Source of the DNA: Branchiostoma floridae
Lineage: Eukaryota; Chordata; Leptocardii; Amphioxiformes; Branchiostomatidae
Length of the DNA: 64,000 nt
Assembly: GCF_000003815.2 (NCBI RefSeq)
Contig: NC_049994.1
Span: 16,811,280-16,875,279, forward strand
Direction: 5' to 3'
Of this stretch, positions 1 to 9,435 are shown in pieces. The notes beneath the pieces are model-generated. The model searched no databases, was not told the origin of the DNA, and saw nothing but the letters and a program-made list of their open reading frames with translations. The position numbers and the translations under genes were made by a program. Each line of letters begins with the position of its first letter. Within the stretch, counting starts at the first letter, position 1.

Positions 1-631
1 GGCATGGGGAGCCAGGAATTAAATATTTGCTTTTTAACTTCTCGGTGCTTCTGGTCGTGATGTCTACAGCTGTATACTATTAGTTGGTTCTGACATTTCG
101 ACAAGCTTTAGTATCAAAGCAAACTGTATCAGTGTCACTATCAGAGAATTCAGTGAGTCATGCAGCATCATGGTCGTCCATGCTGTTGTCTAACCGCGTC
201 TTCCTGAGTGCCGTGAGTCCTTCGTATAAGTCTTCCTGAAACAAAACATAGCAAGTTCGCCTGGGATCATCGAGGGACGCCCCACGAATTGTTACCATTA
301 ACTCACCGGGATAATTAGTCGTGAGCCATGGTTGATTGCAGTGCATCACAATTATGTCGGCGGGACGAAAGTGCAAAGCTTTTACATATCCCACACTTTT
401 TCATCATGTCATGATCAGCAGTTTCTTACCATTAAATTTTGGAAGCTACTTTGGGGGTACCTTTAATGATAATTGTACCATCACAATTCCAAGATTTAAT
501 GAATGATTATTCACAAAACTTAAGAGCCTTAGAAATCTTTGCAGCTAGCTTAACTGCAATTTCGAGCTGAACTGCAATTTCAAAGCTAAGTGGACCGACA
601 GTACAATATGGTAGTACATAGCCTCTTAAGC
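1..631. other. Unassigned stretch
   Basis: I see no recognisable gene or repeat here. A minus-strand open frame at 158-394 (78 codons) contains a GTGAGT donor-like string but has no family resemblance, so I do not call it a gene. Confidence 0.5.
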
Positions 632-856
632 AGACTTAGGCTGCGTTTATTTTTGGGAGGGGGGGGGGGGGGGCACTGATTCGCTTTTCTTCTGCCATGC
701 ACATCAGTCTGGCTTCTCCAAACAGAAAGTTTTAGGGTGCAGTAAAACTCCCTTTCCATGCACACTCCCTCTTACGGTATAGAGAAGCTTAGCCTATGTT
801 GAAAATCGCGAACCAGCGCTCTCCTCCCCAAAATAAACGCCACCGCCCAGAAGTCT
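632..856. mobile_element. Foldback (MITE-like) element with an internal poly-G run
   Basis: The two ends are inverted copies. The left end reads GGCTGCGTTTATTTTTGGG from about 639 and the right end, on the opposite strand, reads GGTGGCGTTTATTTTGGGG. Outside these, AGACTT (632-637) and AAGTCT (851-856) are also inverted, so the terminal repeat may extend that far. A homopolymer of about 15 G lies just inside the left arm (about 659-673). There is no coding capacity, as expected of a non-autonomous DNA element. No target-site duplication could be fixed, so the superfamily is unknown. Confidence 0.5.
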
Positions 857-2315
857 ACGAGTCAGGCTATTAGTGTATAGATCTGGGCCATGCCAATATG
901 GCTCCTGATAGATCACGGATAGTGCAGAACAAAATTGAAAGGTTATAGGACTTACCGGAAGACTTTTGACACCCGTATTGCGAGCATACCCATTATCAGC
1001 AAGTGAAAATGTTAAGAAATATGTTTTTCATGTCATTTAATCACATAAACTCGTAGCAAGTCCCTACCTTTCATCAGTAGTCGATCTGCAACTTACCGAG
1101 CTTTCCGGAGAACAGACAGCTAGCTGATCTTCTGGCAATGACGAGGCCTCCGTGTCATCTTTATAACAAGGATCCATCAATTGGTGTTGGCCCCCTACTG
1201 CCAAATCAATCTGATATCTAGGCCACGCTTCATGTGGTAACATCATACGATCTTTTTTCTTGTGCCATTCAGGTTATTATAACTATACGTCCTCTGAGTC
1301 TGATAGACCTTAAGCTTGCGTGGTGCTGCCAGGCGTTTAATTTGCTCATCTATCATACGGATGAGTGTAGCATAAAGGTAAACAGAAGGGCTTAACATCT
1401 AGTTAAATATACATTTGCTCATAGTGTTTGTCATGAACAGTTTATCAAGTAGCATTTATGTCTACTACATTCACAGCATGCTTTAAGGATTTTAGAGAGG
1501 CGCTTTCAAGGTATTTCTTAAGTTTGTTTAAACAAATTTGCAAGATTATACAAGCGCTTGTTTTTCTTGAAATTGCAAGACTCTACAGGGGCTTTCAAAG
1601 CCAGAAGCAATGACACACATCATTTTACCAATGCCGGCATCATTCTAATTGCCTAGATGATTACTGTGATTGACGGAAATGTCACAAACTTTGCTTGACG
1701 TTTAGTGTGTCTGTGTTAGTGTGTCAGGTACGGCTCAAGTATTGCAAGAGACGTAACGACAAAGCTCAATTGTAAGGAATAATGGCTTCGTTGTGAGGGG
1801 TGATGGAGTCAGCTTCCATTCTTCTGGGAGTGTTTGAAGGCTCATTAGAGCTGTGATTGTGATATCAGCTGAGCCGTAAAATACATCTAATGTCAGCATA
1901 ACGGCGTCGTAGATTGTCGAGGGAAATGTTAAAGTCTAGAGATTCACAGCGTGATATCTTCTCTCTAATGACTGTCACAGACAACTTTTATTGCCGACAA
2001 ATAGGTCATTCAACTTTTTCTTCCGCAGATGTGAGTCGAGAGTCAGTTTGCATTTTTCGTGTAAATGTATTCGATAAACATATTCCCATAAATCACCTGA
2101 GGTATCCCATCAAATGAATGGAGTTACAATTCTCCTAGGCCTAAAGGTATAATGAACAAATTGATATTGGTCTATAAAATGAAAATGAAATGGTCTCTAT
2201 CCAGTGATGTGTGCTTTGTAGTTCTCAATGATAAAAGCCATCTCAATGTTTCAATGTATTGGGACTTAACATATATACCTTGTGCTCCTGTACTACTGTA
2301 ATTCTGAAGTTGTGG
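857..2315. other. Unassigned stretch with one exon-like frame
   Basis: A minus-strand open frame covers 1064-1273. Within it, at about 1097, sits a strong splice-donor match (GGTAAGT), so 1098-1250 could be an exon of an unseen gene. I recognise no domain and no good acceptor. The rest holds nothing I can name. Confidence 0.3.
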
Positions 2316-2316
2316 C

Positions 2317-2465
2317 GTCGGGCGTGGCGTAACTGGTAGAGCGTTTGGCTAGGAATCTATAGGTCCTGAGTTCGATCCCCGCCATGCCCCGACGTTGTGC
2401 CCTTGGGAAAGGCACTTTACACGCACGACCTTCCTCACTTCACCCACAGCACGAAAACAACTTTT
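2317..2465 (+). mobile_element. tRNA-derived SINE, 5' part
   Basis: Positions 2320-2389 look like a tRNA. The acceptor GGGCGTG pairs with CATGCCC allowing one G-T pair, a box A-like GGCGTAACTGGTAGAGC lies near the start, and a box B-like GAGTTCGATCCC lies near the end. The T stem is badly mispaired, so this is a SINE head and not a working tRNA gene. It is followed by the family body, beginning TTGTGCCCTTGGGAAAGGCA and ending near CTTCCTCACTTCACCC. The same head and body recur on the minus strand at 38483-38708 and, degraded, at 26424-26525. The 3' half of the family is missing here. Confidence 0.75.
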
Positions 2466-2944
2466 TAAGCAAAGTTTCAGAGATACGTATTAAGCCCTTA
2501 AAGGCGGAGAAATATTTTAGCGGATTTTAAGATCTATTAAAGGCATCGGAAACATACATTTGGCCTTTACGGAAGATTTCAGCGTTTGTAAATCTAACTT
2601 AATCTGTTGGGTTTCTTTACGTGAATTTTACATGTATTTTAGTGTGCCGAAAAGACAACTTAAATGTCTCAAAAATATTTTCTGTCAAATCGGACAAATA
2701 CCGTTTCTCTAGATCTGTTACAAAATACATGTTAACCGGCCAAGTCAAATGTAATAAACCTTTGTCTGGTGTTAGATAAAACATTGCGTCATCTGTTTTA
2801 TACCAGTGGCAAGATTTAGTCAAAACTGAAAATTATTGCGCTTTCTGGTACAAAATGTTATGTTTATACCTCAGCAAATACAAATACAATACAATACAAA
2901 GTCAAATACAATAATCTTCTGTGTTTTTTTAGCTATTTCGAAAG
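2466..2944. other. Unassigned AT-rich stretch
   Basis: No gene or repeat is recognised between the SINE and the first satellite. A 68-codon minus frame at 2617-2823 has no visible domain. Confidence 0.5.
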
Positions 2945-4740
2945 CATTTGACGTATTCAAACTTTCTGTGCGCAAGGTTTAATTCGAACAGGGAGAACCT
3001 CTCACGGTTAGCTTATATGCGCTCTTTTACGTTTTATGAAATGTTGCGTATACCATGGTCAATATTGACCGAAGGATGCCATATATATATAATTTATTTA
3101 GAACCGTCATTTACGGAAAGAAGGGAAGACCTCCCCCGTTAATATATTTGCCAAGACGTATATGAAATGTTGCGTATTTCATTTGAACATACGACATGTT
3201 TAATCTTTGAATCCGCCCAGTTTAAGCGAACTAGGAGAGACCTCCCTTGTTTAGCTTATATGTTGCCAAAACGTATATGAAATGTTGCGTATTTCTTTTG
3301 AACATACGACATGTTTAATCTTTGAATCCGCGCAGTTTAGGCGAACTAAGGGAGACCTCCTCCGTTTAGCTTATATGCTGCCAAAACGTATATGAAATGT
3401 TGCGTATTTCTGTAAAACATACAACAAGTTTAATCTTTGAATCCGCGCAGTTAAAGCGAACTTGGGGAGGCCTCCCACGTTTAGCTTATATGCTGCCCAA
3501 ACGTATATGAAATGTTGCGTATTTCTGTTGAACATACGACATGTTTAATCTTTGAATCCGCGCAGTTTAAGCGAACTAGGGGAGACCTCCCCCGTTTAGC
3601 TTATATGTTGCCAAAACGTATATGAAATGTTGCGTATTTCTGTAAAACATACGACATGTTTAATCTTTGAATCCGCACAGTTTAAGCGAACTAAGGGAGA
3701 CCTCCTCCGTTTAGCTTATATGCTGCCAAAACGTATATGAAATGTTGCGTATTTCTGTAAAACATACAACAAGTTTAATCTTTGAATCCGCGCAGTTAAA
3801 GCGAACTTGGGGAGGCCTCCCCCGTTTATCTTATATGTTGTCAAGACGTATATAAAATGTTGCGTATTTCTGTAAAACATACAACAAGTTTAATCTTTGA
3901 ATCCGCGCAGTTTAAGTGAACTAGGGGAGACCTCCCCCGTTTAGCTTATATGCTGCCAAAACGTATATGAAATGTTGCGTATTTCTGTAAAACATACGAC
4001 ATGTTTAATCTTTGAATCCGCGCAGTTTAAGCGAACTAGGGGAGACCTCCCCCGTTTAGCTTATATGTTGCCAAGACGTATATGAAATGTTGCGTATTTC
4101 TGTTGAACATACAACAAGTTTAATCTTTGAATCCGCGCAGTTTAAGTGAACTAGGGGAGACCTCCCCCGTTTAGCTTATATGCTGCCAAAACGTTCATAA
4201 AATGTTGCGTATTTCTGTAAAACATACGACATGTTTAATCTTTGAATCCGCGCAGTTTCAGCGAACTAGGGGAGACCTCCCCCGTTTAGCTTATATGTTG
4301 CCAAAACGTATATGAAATGTTGCGTATTTCTGTTGAACATACGACATGTTTAATCTTTGAATCCGCGCAGTTTAAGCGAACTAGGGGAGACCTCCCCCGT
4401 TTAGCTTATATGTTGCCAAGACGTATATGAAATGTTGCGTATTTCTGTTGAACATACGACATGTTTAGTCTTTGAATCCGCGCAGTTTAAGCGAACTAGG
4501 GGAGACCTCCCCCGTTTAGCTTATATGTTGCCAAAACGTATATGAAATGTTGCGTATTTCTGTTGAACATACGACATGTTTAGTCTTTGAATCCGCGCAG
4601 TTTAAGCTAACTTGGGGGCACTACCCCCGTTTTATCTATTAGCTAATACCGTCTCAAAGGTTTTATGAAACGTTGCCTTTTTCTGCTGAACATATGGCAT
4701 GTTTGAAGCGCAGTTTATGCGAACAGGAGGAGACCTTTTC
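2945..4740. repeat. 115-bp tandem satellite, about 13 good units plus degenerate edges
   Basis: The anchor TATGAAATGTTGCGTATTTC recurs at 3161, 3276, 3391, 3506, 3621, 3736, 3851, 3966, 4081, 4196, 4311, 4426 and 4541, which is an exact 115-bp spacing. Degenerate copies lie on each side (anchor at 3035, and near 4656). Each unit carries a near-palindrome around GGGGAGACCTCCCC (a perfect palindrome, GGGGAGGCCTCCCC, in the third and sixth units) and the imperfect inverted repeat AACATACGACATGTT. Shared variants show higher-order structure. Units 2 and 3 match units 5 and 6, units 7 and 8 match units 9 and 10, and the last two units share a TTTAGTC variant. There is no coding capacity. The array reads as a satellite grown by blocks of two or three units. 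Confidence 0.95.
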
Positions 4741-5896
4741 CTTTTTATTTTATACCGCATATATGTTCTGAAATTCCAGGGTCTAAATCAGGGTGAGGCC
4801 GCCTGTTTTCTTTGTGGCAAGTTGACCCTCGAGCTAAGAGACGGTAGAAATCCCGACTACTGCTATGAATATCTCCGCGACTCAACCTCTGCTTGAAGAA
4901 TAAGGATGTAGTAGGTATAGCGTTTTGTGTAGTGAGTTGTGTTTTCTCTATAAAACGGCAAGCAGTTCTTACTACAGGTAAATGTACGAAATATGTTTAT
5001 TTCTTTATCTACAAGCAAGCGTCGAGAAAGAACAGTTTGTGCACACAGGCGGTGTCTTCTCGTGTTGCTCGTGTTTGTTTGGGTTTAATTTAAATATGGT
5101 GATATGCGTGGGCAGGCAAGATGTAAATTTATTCAGCGTTACTTCGTACTCGCCATGGGGCATAACACGCCTCCGTCCGTCCGAGGAGGTTGAACTTCCT
5201 TGGTCCGTCTGTAGCACAGCTGTATCATGTGATAGGATGTATCCAATGGCAGAAAAGAGTGGGGGGTTCAAATTTACGGGCCATACGTACGACAAGGAGC
5301 GGTTATTTTCCAGGCGTTCATTTTTGAAGAGAAGTTTTGAAGAAAGTTTGGGCCTGTTCTACTAACTTCTAGCCCGCAAGTTGTGGCAGCGACACCGCTT
5401 TTACCGCCTAGGACCCACGGTGACGGAATTTGACTCAGAGATACGAGGTGGCTATCATTCTGTACAAGCTGTTGTTGTTGGAAATCGACACAGAATGGAA
5501 ATCACGGCCCTCGCACCATCCGGATTAATAGAAGCCGAGACTGCAAGCTGAACATGTTTCGCGTTCACAGAATCCAGGACCATCCAACAACACGAGTCAT
5601 ATCTTATTCCTGTGGTGACCAGATGGAACTGTACATGTGTGCTCTTTTTAACTTACACCGAGACGCTTCACCCGACACTGGAAATGGGACTGTGGACTGC
5701 TGCACGGAATTGCGCAACCGTTGTGATTGTTTCAACTGCCGACTACATCATATTAAAAGGCCACAAATATCTAGTAGGCAGTAGTTTCTTTTTTTACTCT
5801 TCCATGTAATATTTTCTCGTAATTCAATAAAATTTCAAAGTTTCATCCATTGTATTTTCTTGCTTTGAAATGTGCTAATGATTATTCTCCTTAAAT
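4741..5896. other. Spacer between two satellites, possible transcript end
   Basis: A plus-strand open frame of 127 codons lies at 4982-5365 and two shorter ones at 5554-5809. None resembles a known family, and the frames overlap others on both strands. A canonical AATAAA lies at about 5827 on the plus strand, so a non-coding or unrecognised transcript could end here. Base composition is higher in GC than in either satellite. Confidence 0.3.
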
Positions 5897-6866
5897 GGCA
5901 CTTATCCACACCTTATAATCAACTTAATGCACACGTATATGAGACGTACAGAGGGAACTTTAAACATGTCTTAAGGGTGTTTTAGTGCGTATTTATGACA
6001 ACTTTAAGCTGCTAAAAGAAAAATATAGACACATTAAATCCTCTTAATTCACACGTATATGAGACGTAAATAGGCTTTAGATCAGATAAACGTGAAGTTT
6101 AAACATGTCTTAAGGGCGTTTTAATAGGTATTTATGGTGAATTTAAGCTACTGAAAAGGCACCTAAACACGTTATAATCCACTTAATGCACACGTATATG
6201 AGACGTAAATAGGCTTTAAATCAAATAAACGTGAAGTTTAAACATGTCATAAGGGCGTTTTAATAAGTATTTATGGCAACTTTAAACTGCTGAAATAGTG
6301 AAAAGGCACCTAAACACACGTTATAATCCACTTAATGCACACGTATATGAGACGTAAACAGGCTTTAGATCAAATAAACGTGAAGTTTAAACATGTCTTA
6401 AGGGCGTTATAATAGGTATTTATGGCAAATTTAAGCTGCTGAAAAGGCACCTAAACACACATTATAATCCACTTAATGCACACGTATATGAGACGTAAAT
6501 AGGCTTTAGATCAAATATACGTAAAGTTTAAACATGTCTTAAGGGCGTTTTAATAGATATTTATGGCAACTTTAAACTGCTGAAAAGGCACCTAAACACA
6601 CGTTATAATCCTCTTAATGCACACGTATATGAGACGTAAAGGGGCTTTAGATCAAATAAACGTGAAGTTTAAACATGTCTTAAGGGCGTTTTAATAAGTA
6701 TTTATGGCAACTTTAAGCTGCTGAATAGGCACTAAAACACACGTTATAATCCACTTAATGCAATTGTATATGAGACGTAAAGAGGCTTTAGATCAAATAA
6801 ACGTGAACTTTAAACAAGTTTTAAGGGGGTTTTAAAAATCATTTACGACATCTTTAAGCTGCTGAA
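5897..6866. repeat. About 140-bp tandem satellite, seven units
   Basis: The motif ACACGTATATGAGACGTA recurs with its first base at 5931, 6051, 6190, 6340 and 6480, then 6621 and a diverged copy at 6762. Spacing is 120, 139, 150, 140, 141 and 141 bases. The first unit is short and the 150-base unit has an internal insertion. Each unit also contains GTTTAAACATGTCTTAAGGG and TTTAAGCTGCTGAAAAGGCA. It differs from the 115-bp satellite, but both carry the string ACGTATATGA. No coding capacity. Confidence 0.93.
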
Positions 6867-7032
6867 AGACAACGGGAAAACCGGAAAATAAGGACTAACA
6901 CGGACCTACAGAAAGACCACTTAAAGGCAATATTTACGTACTCGTATAAGTGGTGTATAGATCCGTAAAGAAGGAAAATACGTCAACATTACGCATGGTT
7001 TCTGCACGCTTAAATACCGTTTTTCGTGCCGT

Positions 7033-7172
7033 GACCCAGGTGTAAAAATGGGTACCTGACTTCGATCGGGGAGGTAAAAGGCTACCTTCACATTCTGTCT
7101 GTACCTTGTATGTGGCACTGTTAAAAGAAGTTACAAAACTTGAGTGCAGTGCCACATTGTCCCCGTCTGCCA
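7033..7172 (+). mobile_element. tRNA-SINE, 3' half only
   Basis: From ACCCAGGTGTAAAAATGGGT through to CATTGTCCCCGTCTGCC, this matches the tail half of the SINE on the minus strand at 38483-38708 (shared strings include GCAGTGCCACATTGTCC and CTTGAGTGCAGT, with changes). The tRNA-like head is absent, so the copy is truncated or recombined. A minus-strand open frame across it (6934-7173) is a by-product of the repeat and not a gene. Confidence 0.65.
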
Positions 7173-7679
7173 AAGAGCAAATCGAAAAGAAATTCTGAAG
7201 TCACTTAAAAATCTTCAAAATGCTTCAATTTTTCACTCTTAGGAGATCAATCACTTAGATTCCTACTCAAGACGTCAAATTAGAGGGCACATTATGGGAA
7301 TCTTCACGACCCCTGTGCACTGTTCTTCTTCTTTAGTTAATAAGAAGCACACAGAATTGCCTGGAATGCTCAAGTGTCCGTTTGTCATTCGGTCGACAGG
7401 TTAAATCAAGTCTTTCATCTTGTTCTTTCTGGTGGAAAATGGGCACACAAAGCAATAAGTCCGCATTCAGACAATTCCGCCCTTGACGTACTTTGCAAAC
7501 AATGCTCAACGGCAAGTACTGGATTACTCAATAACATTGATTGCGAGGAATCGATTTTGTAGTAAACACTTAGGAATTGTGATTTGCTGGACCTGTTTGC
7601 GTTTCGATTGGCCTCAGAAGATGTAGATTAAGAGGAGATTATTTCCAGGTTCTCCATTGAATCATTGTCTAACAATTTT
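7173..7679. other. Unassigned stretch
   Basis: Short opposing frames only; nothing recognised. Confidence 0.5.
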
Positions 7680-7860
7680 GGCGTCATGTAATCTCCAAAC
7701 AGATTCCTCCGTGGCATAAGTTAGTAACAAAAGCTGGGAAAGGAGTTTAGCCGGCAGAGAAGTCGGCTTCACGAAGATTGGCCACGCGGCCAATTTTACT
7801 CCTCTGCTTGTATTACTGGCTTATGCCACGGAGGAATCTGCTTGGAGATTAGGCGTCATG
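7680..7860. mobile_element. MITE with about 39-bp terminal inverted repeats and a perfect 9-bp target duplication
   Basis: The element is 7689-7851 (163 bp). Its ends are inverted copies: TAATCTCCAA, then CAGATTCCTCCGTGGCATAAG after one variable base, on both ends, extending to AGTAA. GGCGTCATG flanks it exactly at 7680-7688 and 7852-7860. A 9-bp duplication with long inverted repeats fits Mutator-like (MULE) non-autonomous elements; that assignment is an inference. The 80-base interior has no coding capacity and contains a small inverted repeat around TTGGCCACGCGGCCAA. Confidence 0.85.
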
Positions 7861-7899
7861 CTATTCATTATGGTACGTTGAATTTTGACGTACTTTTCA

Positions 7900-7990
7900 T
7901 CATTCTCTAAAATAAGATGAACCTCAAAAATTTCCTCATCAAAATTCCAAGGCGTACATGAATGGAAAATAGAAAAATATAGAAAAAGGG
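7900..7990. repeat. Detached copy of the linker from the 8.7-9.4 kb array
   Basis: CCAAGGCGTACATGAATG, followed by an A-rich AGAAAAAG tract, matches the linker at about 8790-8840 of the neighbouring array. It is an outlying or shared piece of the same repeat. Confidence 0.55.
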
Positions 7991-8673
7991 TATTCATGTA
8001 GTAATGTTCGAAGCCAAAAGTTGGTGATGACAGTGACTGATGTGTAAAAAATGTGGGATTCTGAGATGATCGACAGACCGTGCTTACTTTGGTCCCGAAT
8101 CGTCCTTGCTCAGGTCAAGGAATATTGTAAGTCTGTCACACTTTGCCACATCTCACCTGTGACAAATCGACCGGCCACGTTCTATTATTAGAAAATGCAA
8201 CTTTGGCCCCGAAACATTAGTGAGCGTTTCGGTGACAAGCCAGCTGCAGAGACCGCTCTTCACGCTCGCTGCTCTGTCATCGCAGTTTGAATAGATTACC
8301 ATAAAAAAGTCACCTGAAAGTGTCCTGAAGGCGACTTCGATAGGAACAGCCGTGTTTCATGATTAATGAGCGCATCATCGGAGGAAATGTACCGTCGAAT
8401 AGGCCCCTGACCGCCTGCCACCATTACTTAATTTAACTTAATAACAGTGTAACCCCCTTCAACATGGAATACTGACAGAATTCGGCTCCACTGACTCGTG
8501 AAAATGTTCCTATTGATCGCCGTGTCACGAGCCCCCGAGGCTCTCCCAGGGAAATAATGCGTCTTTTACTTTGCCAAGTGTTCCCATCATGGCGCGTATT
8601 GGATGCTTCACGAAGACTAATCGTTCTGTAAAGCTGATGTGCTGCATGCTGGCATCGGATCATTGACTGCGAT
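7991..8673. other. Unassigned stretch
   Basis: Nothing recognised. It is more evenly composed than its repeat-rich neighbours and contains a 76-codon minus frame (8433-8663) without a recognisable domain. Confidence 0.45.
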
Positions 8674-9435
8674 TAATGATAACGTGTCGGTCGCTGTTCG
8701 ACACCAATCTCCGAAAGGTTTTCATACATTTTACTGTCGCCTCTGGTTGAGTTTTGCAAAATACAATGAAGAAAAGAAATTGTCCTCAACAAAATACCAA
8801 GGCGTACATGAATGAAATACAGAAAAAGAAAGAAAACGAGTATGAAGGCGATTGATTAATGATAACGTATCGTTCGGTGTTCGACACCAATATCCGAAAG
8901 GTTTTCATGCATTTTACTGTCGCCTCTGGTTGCGTTTTGCAAATAAAAATGAAGCAAAGAAAGTGTCAAAATGCCTGAAGGAATAAATTGAAAAAAGAAA
9001 GAAAAAGAGTATAAAGGCGAGTAATGATAACGTATCGGCCGCTGTTCGACACCGATCTCTGAAAGGTTTTCATGCATTTTACTGTCGCCTCTGGTTGCGT
9101 TTGCTTTCAAGTTGAGAGAATTTTATTCTAAACTTAACTGCGAAGGCTAGCCGAAACGGTCGATAACGTTGATAACGTATCGGCCGCTGTTCAACACCAA
9201 TATCCAAAAGGTTTTCATGCATTTTACTGTCGCCTCTGGTTGAGTTAGCTTTGAGAGAATTTTATTCTAAACTGCGAAGGCTAACCGAAACGGTTGATAA
9301 CGTTAATGACGTATCGGTCACTGTTCGACACCAGTATCCAAAAGGTTTTCATGCATTTTACTGTCGCCTCTGGTTGAGTTAGCTTTGAGAGAATTTTATT
9401 TCAAACTGCGAGGGCTAGCCGAAACGGTTTGCGAT
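8674..9435. repeat. Nested tandem array, five copies of a 75-bp core with two linker types
   Basis: The core, running from GATAACGTATCGG through TTTTACTGTCGCCTCTGGTT, recurs at 8678, 8861, 9026, 9171 and about 9308, so spacing shrinks from 183 to 165, 145 and 137 bases. The first two linkers are A-rich (AGAAAAAGAAAGAAAA). The later ones are GAGAGAATTTTATT followed by a GGCTAGCCGAAACGGT-like block. The array therefore mixes two kinds of unit around one core. The 84-codon frame at 8856-9110 simply spans the repeat. Confidence 0.85.

Noticed and set aside
158-394. 78-codon minus-strand frame as an exon
   Set aside because: An internal GTGAGT is present, but there is no domain and no acceptor, so it cannot be supported.
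659-673. Poly-G and poly-C runs (also near 10562, 26882 and 36294) as functional G-quadruplex sites
   Set aside because: Simple homopolymers, likely slippage products or assembly-sensitive; no context suggests a function.
2320-2389. Functional tRNA gene
   Set aside because: The T stem is mispaired and the same head is followed by a shared SINE body in other copies.
3145-4640. CRISPR-like array
   Set aside because: Whole 115-bp units are repeated without unique spacers; this is a tandem satellite in a eukaryotic genome.
4982-5365. 127-codon plus-strand frame between the satellites
   Set aside because: Overlapped by a 96-codon antisense frame, no domain, and unusual composition. Kept only as part of an unassigned spacer.
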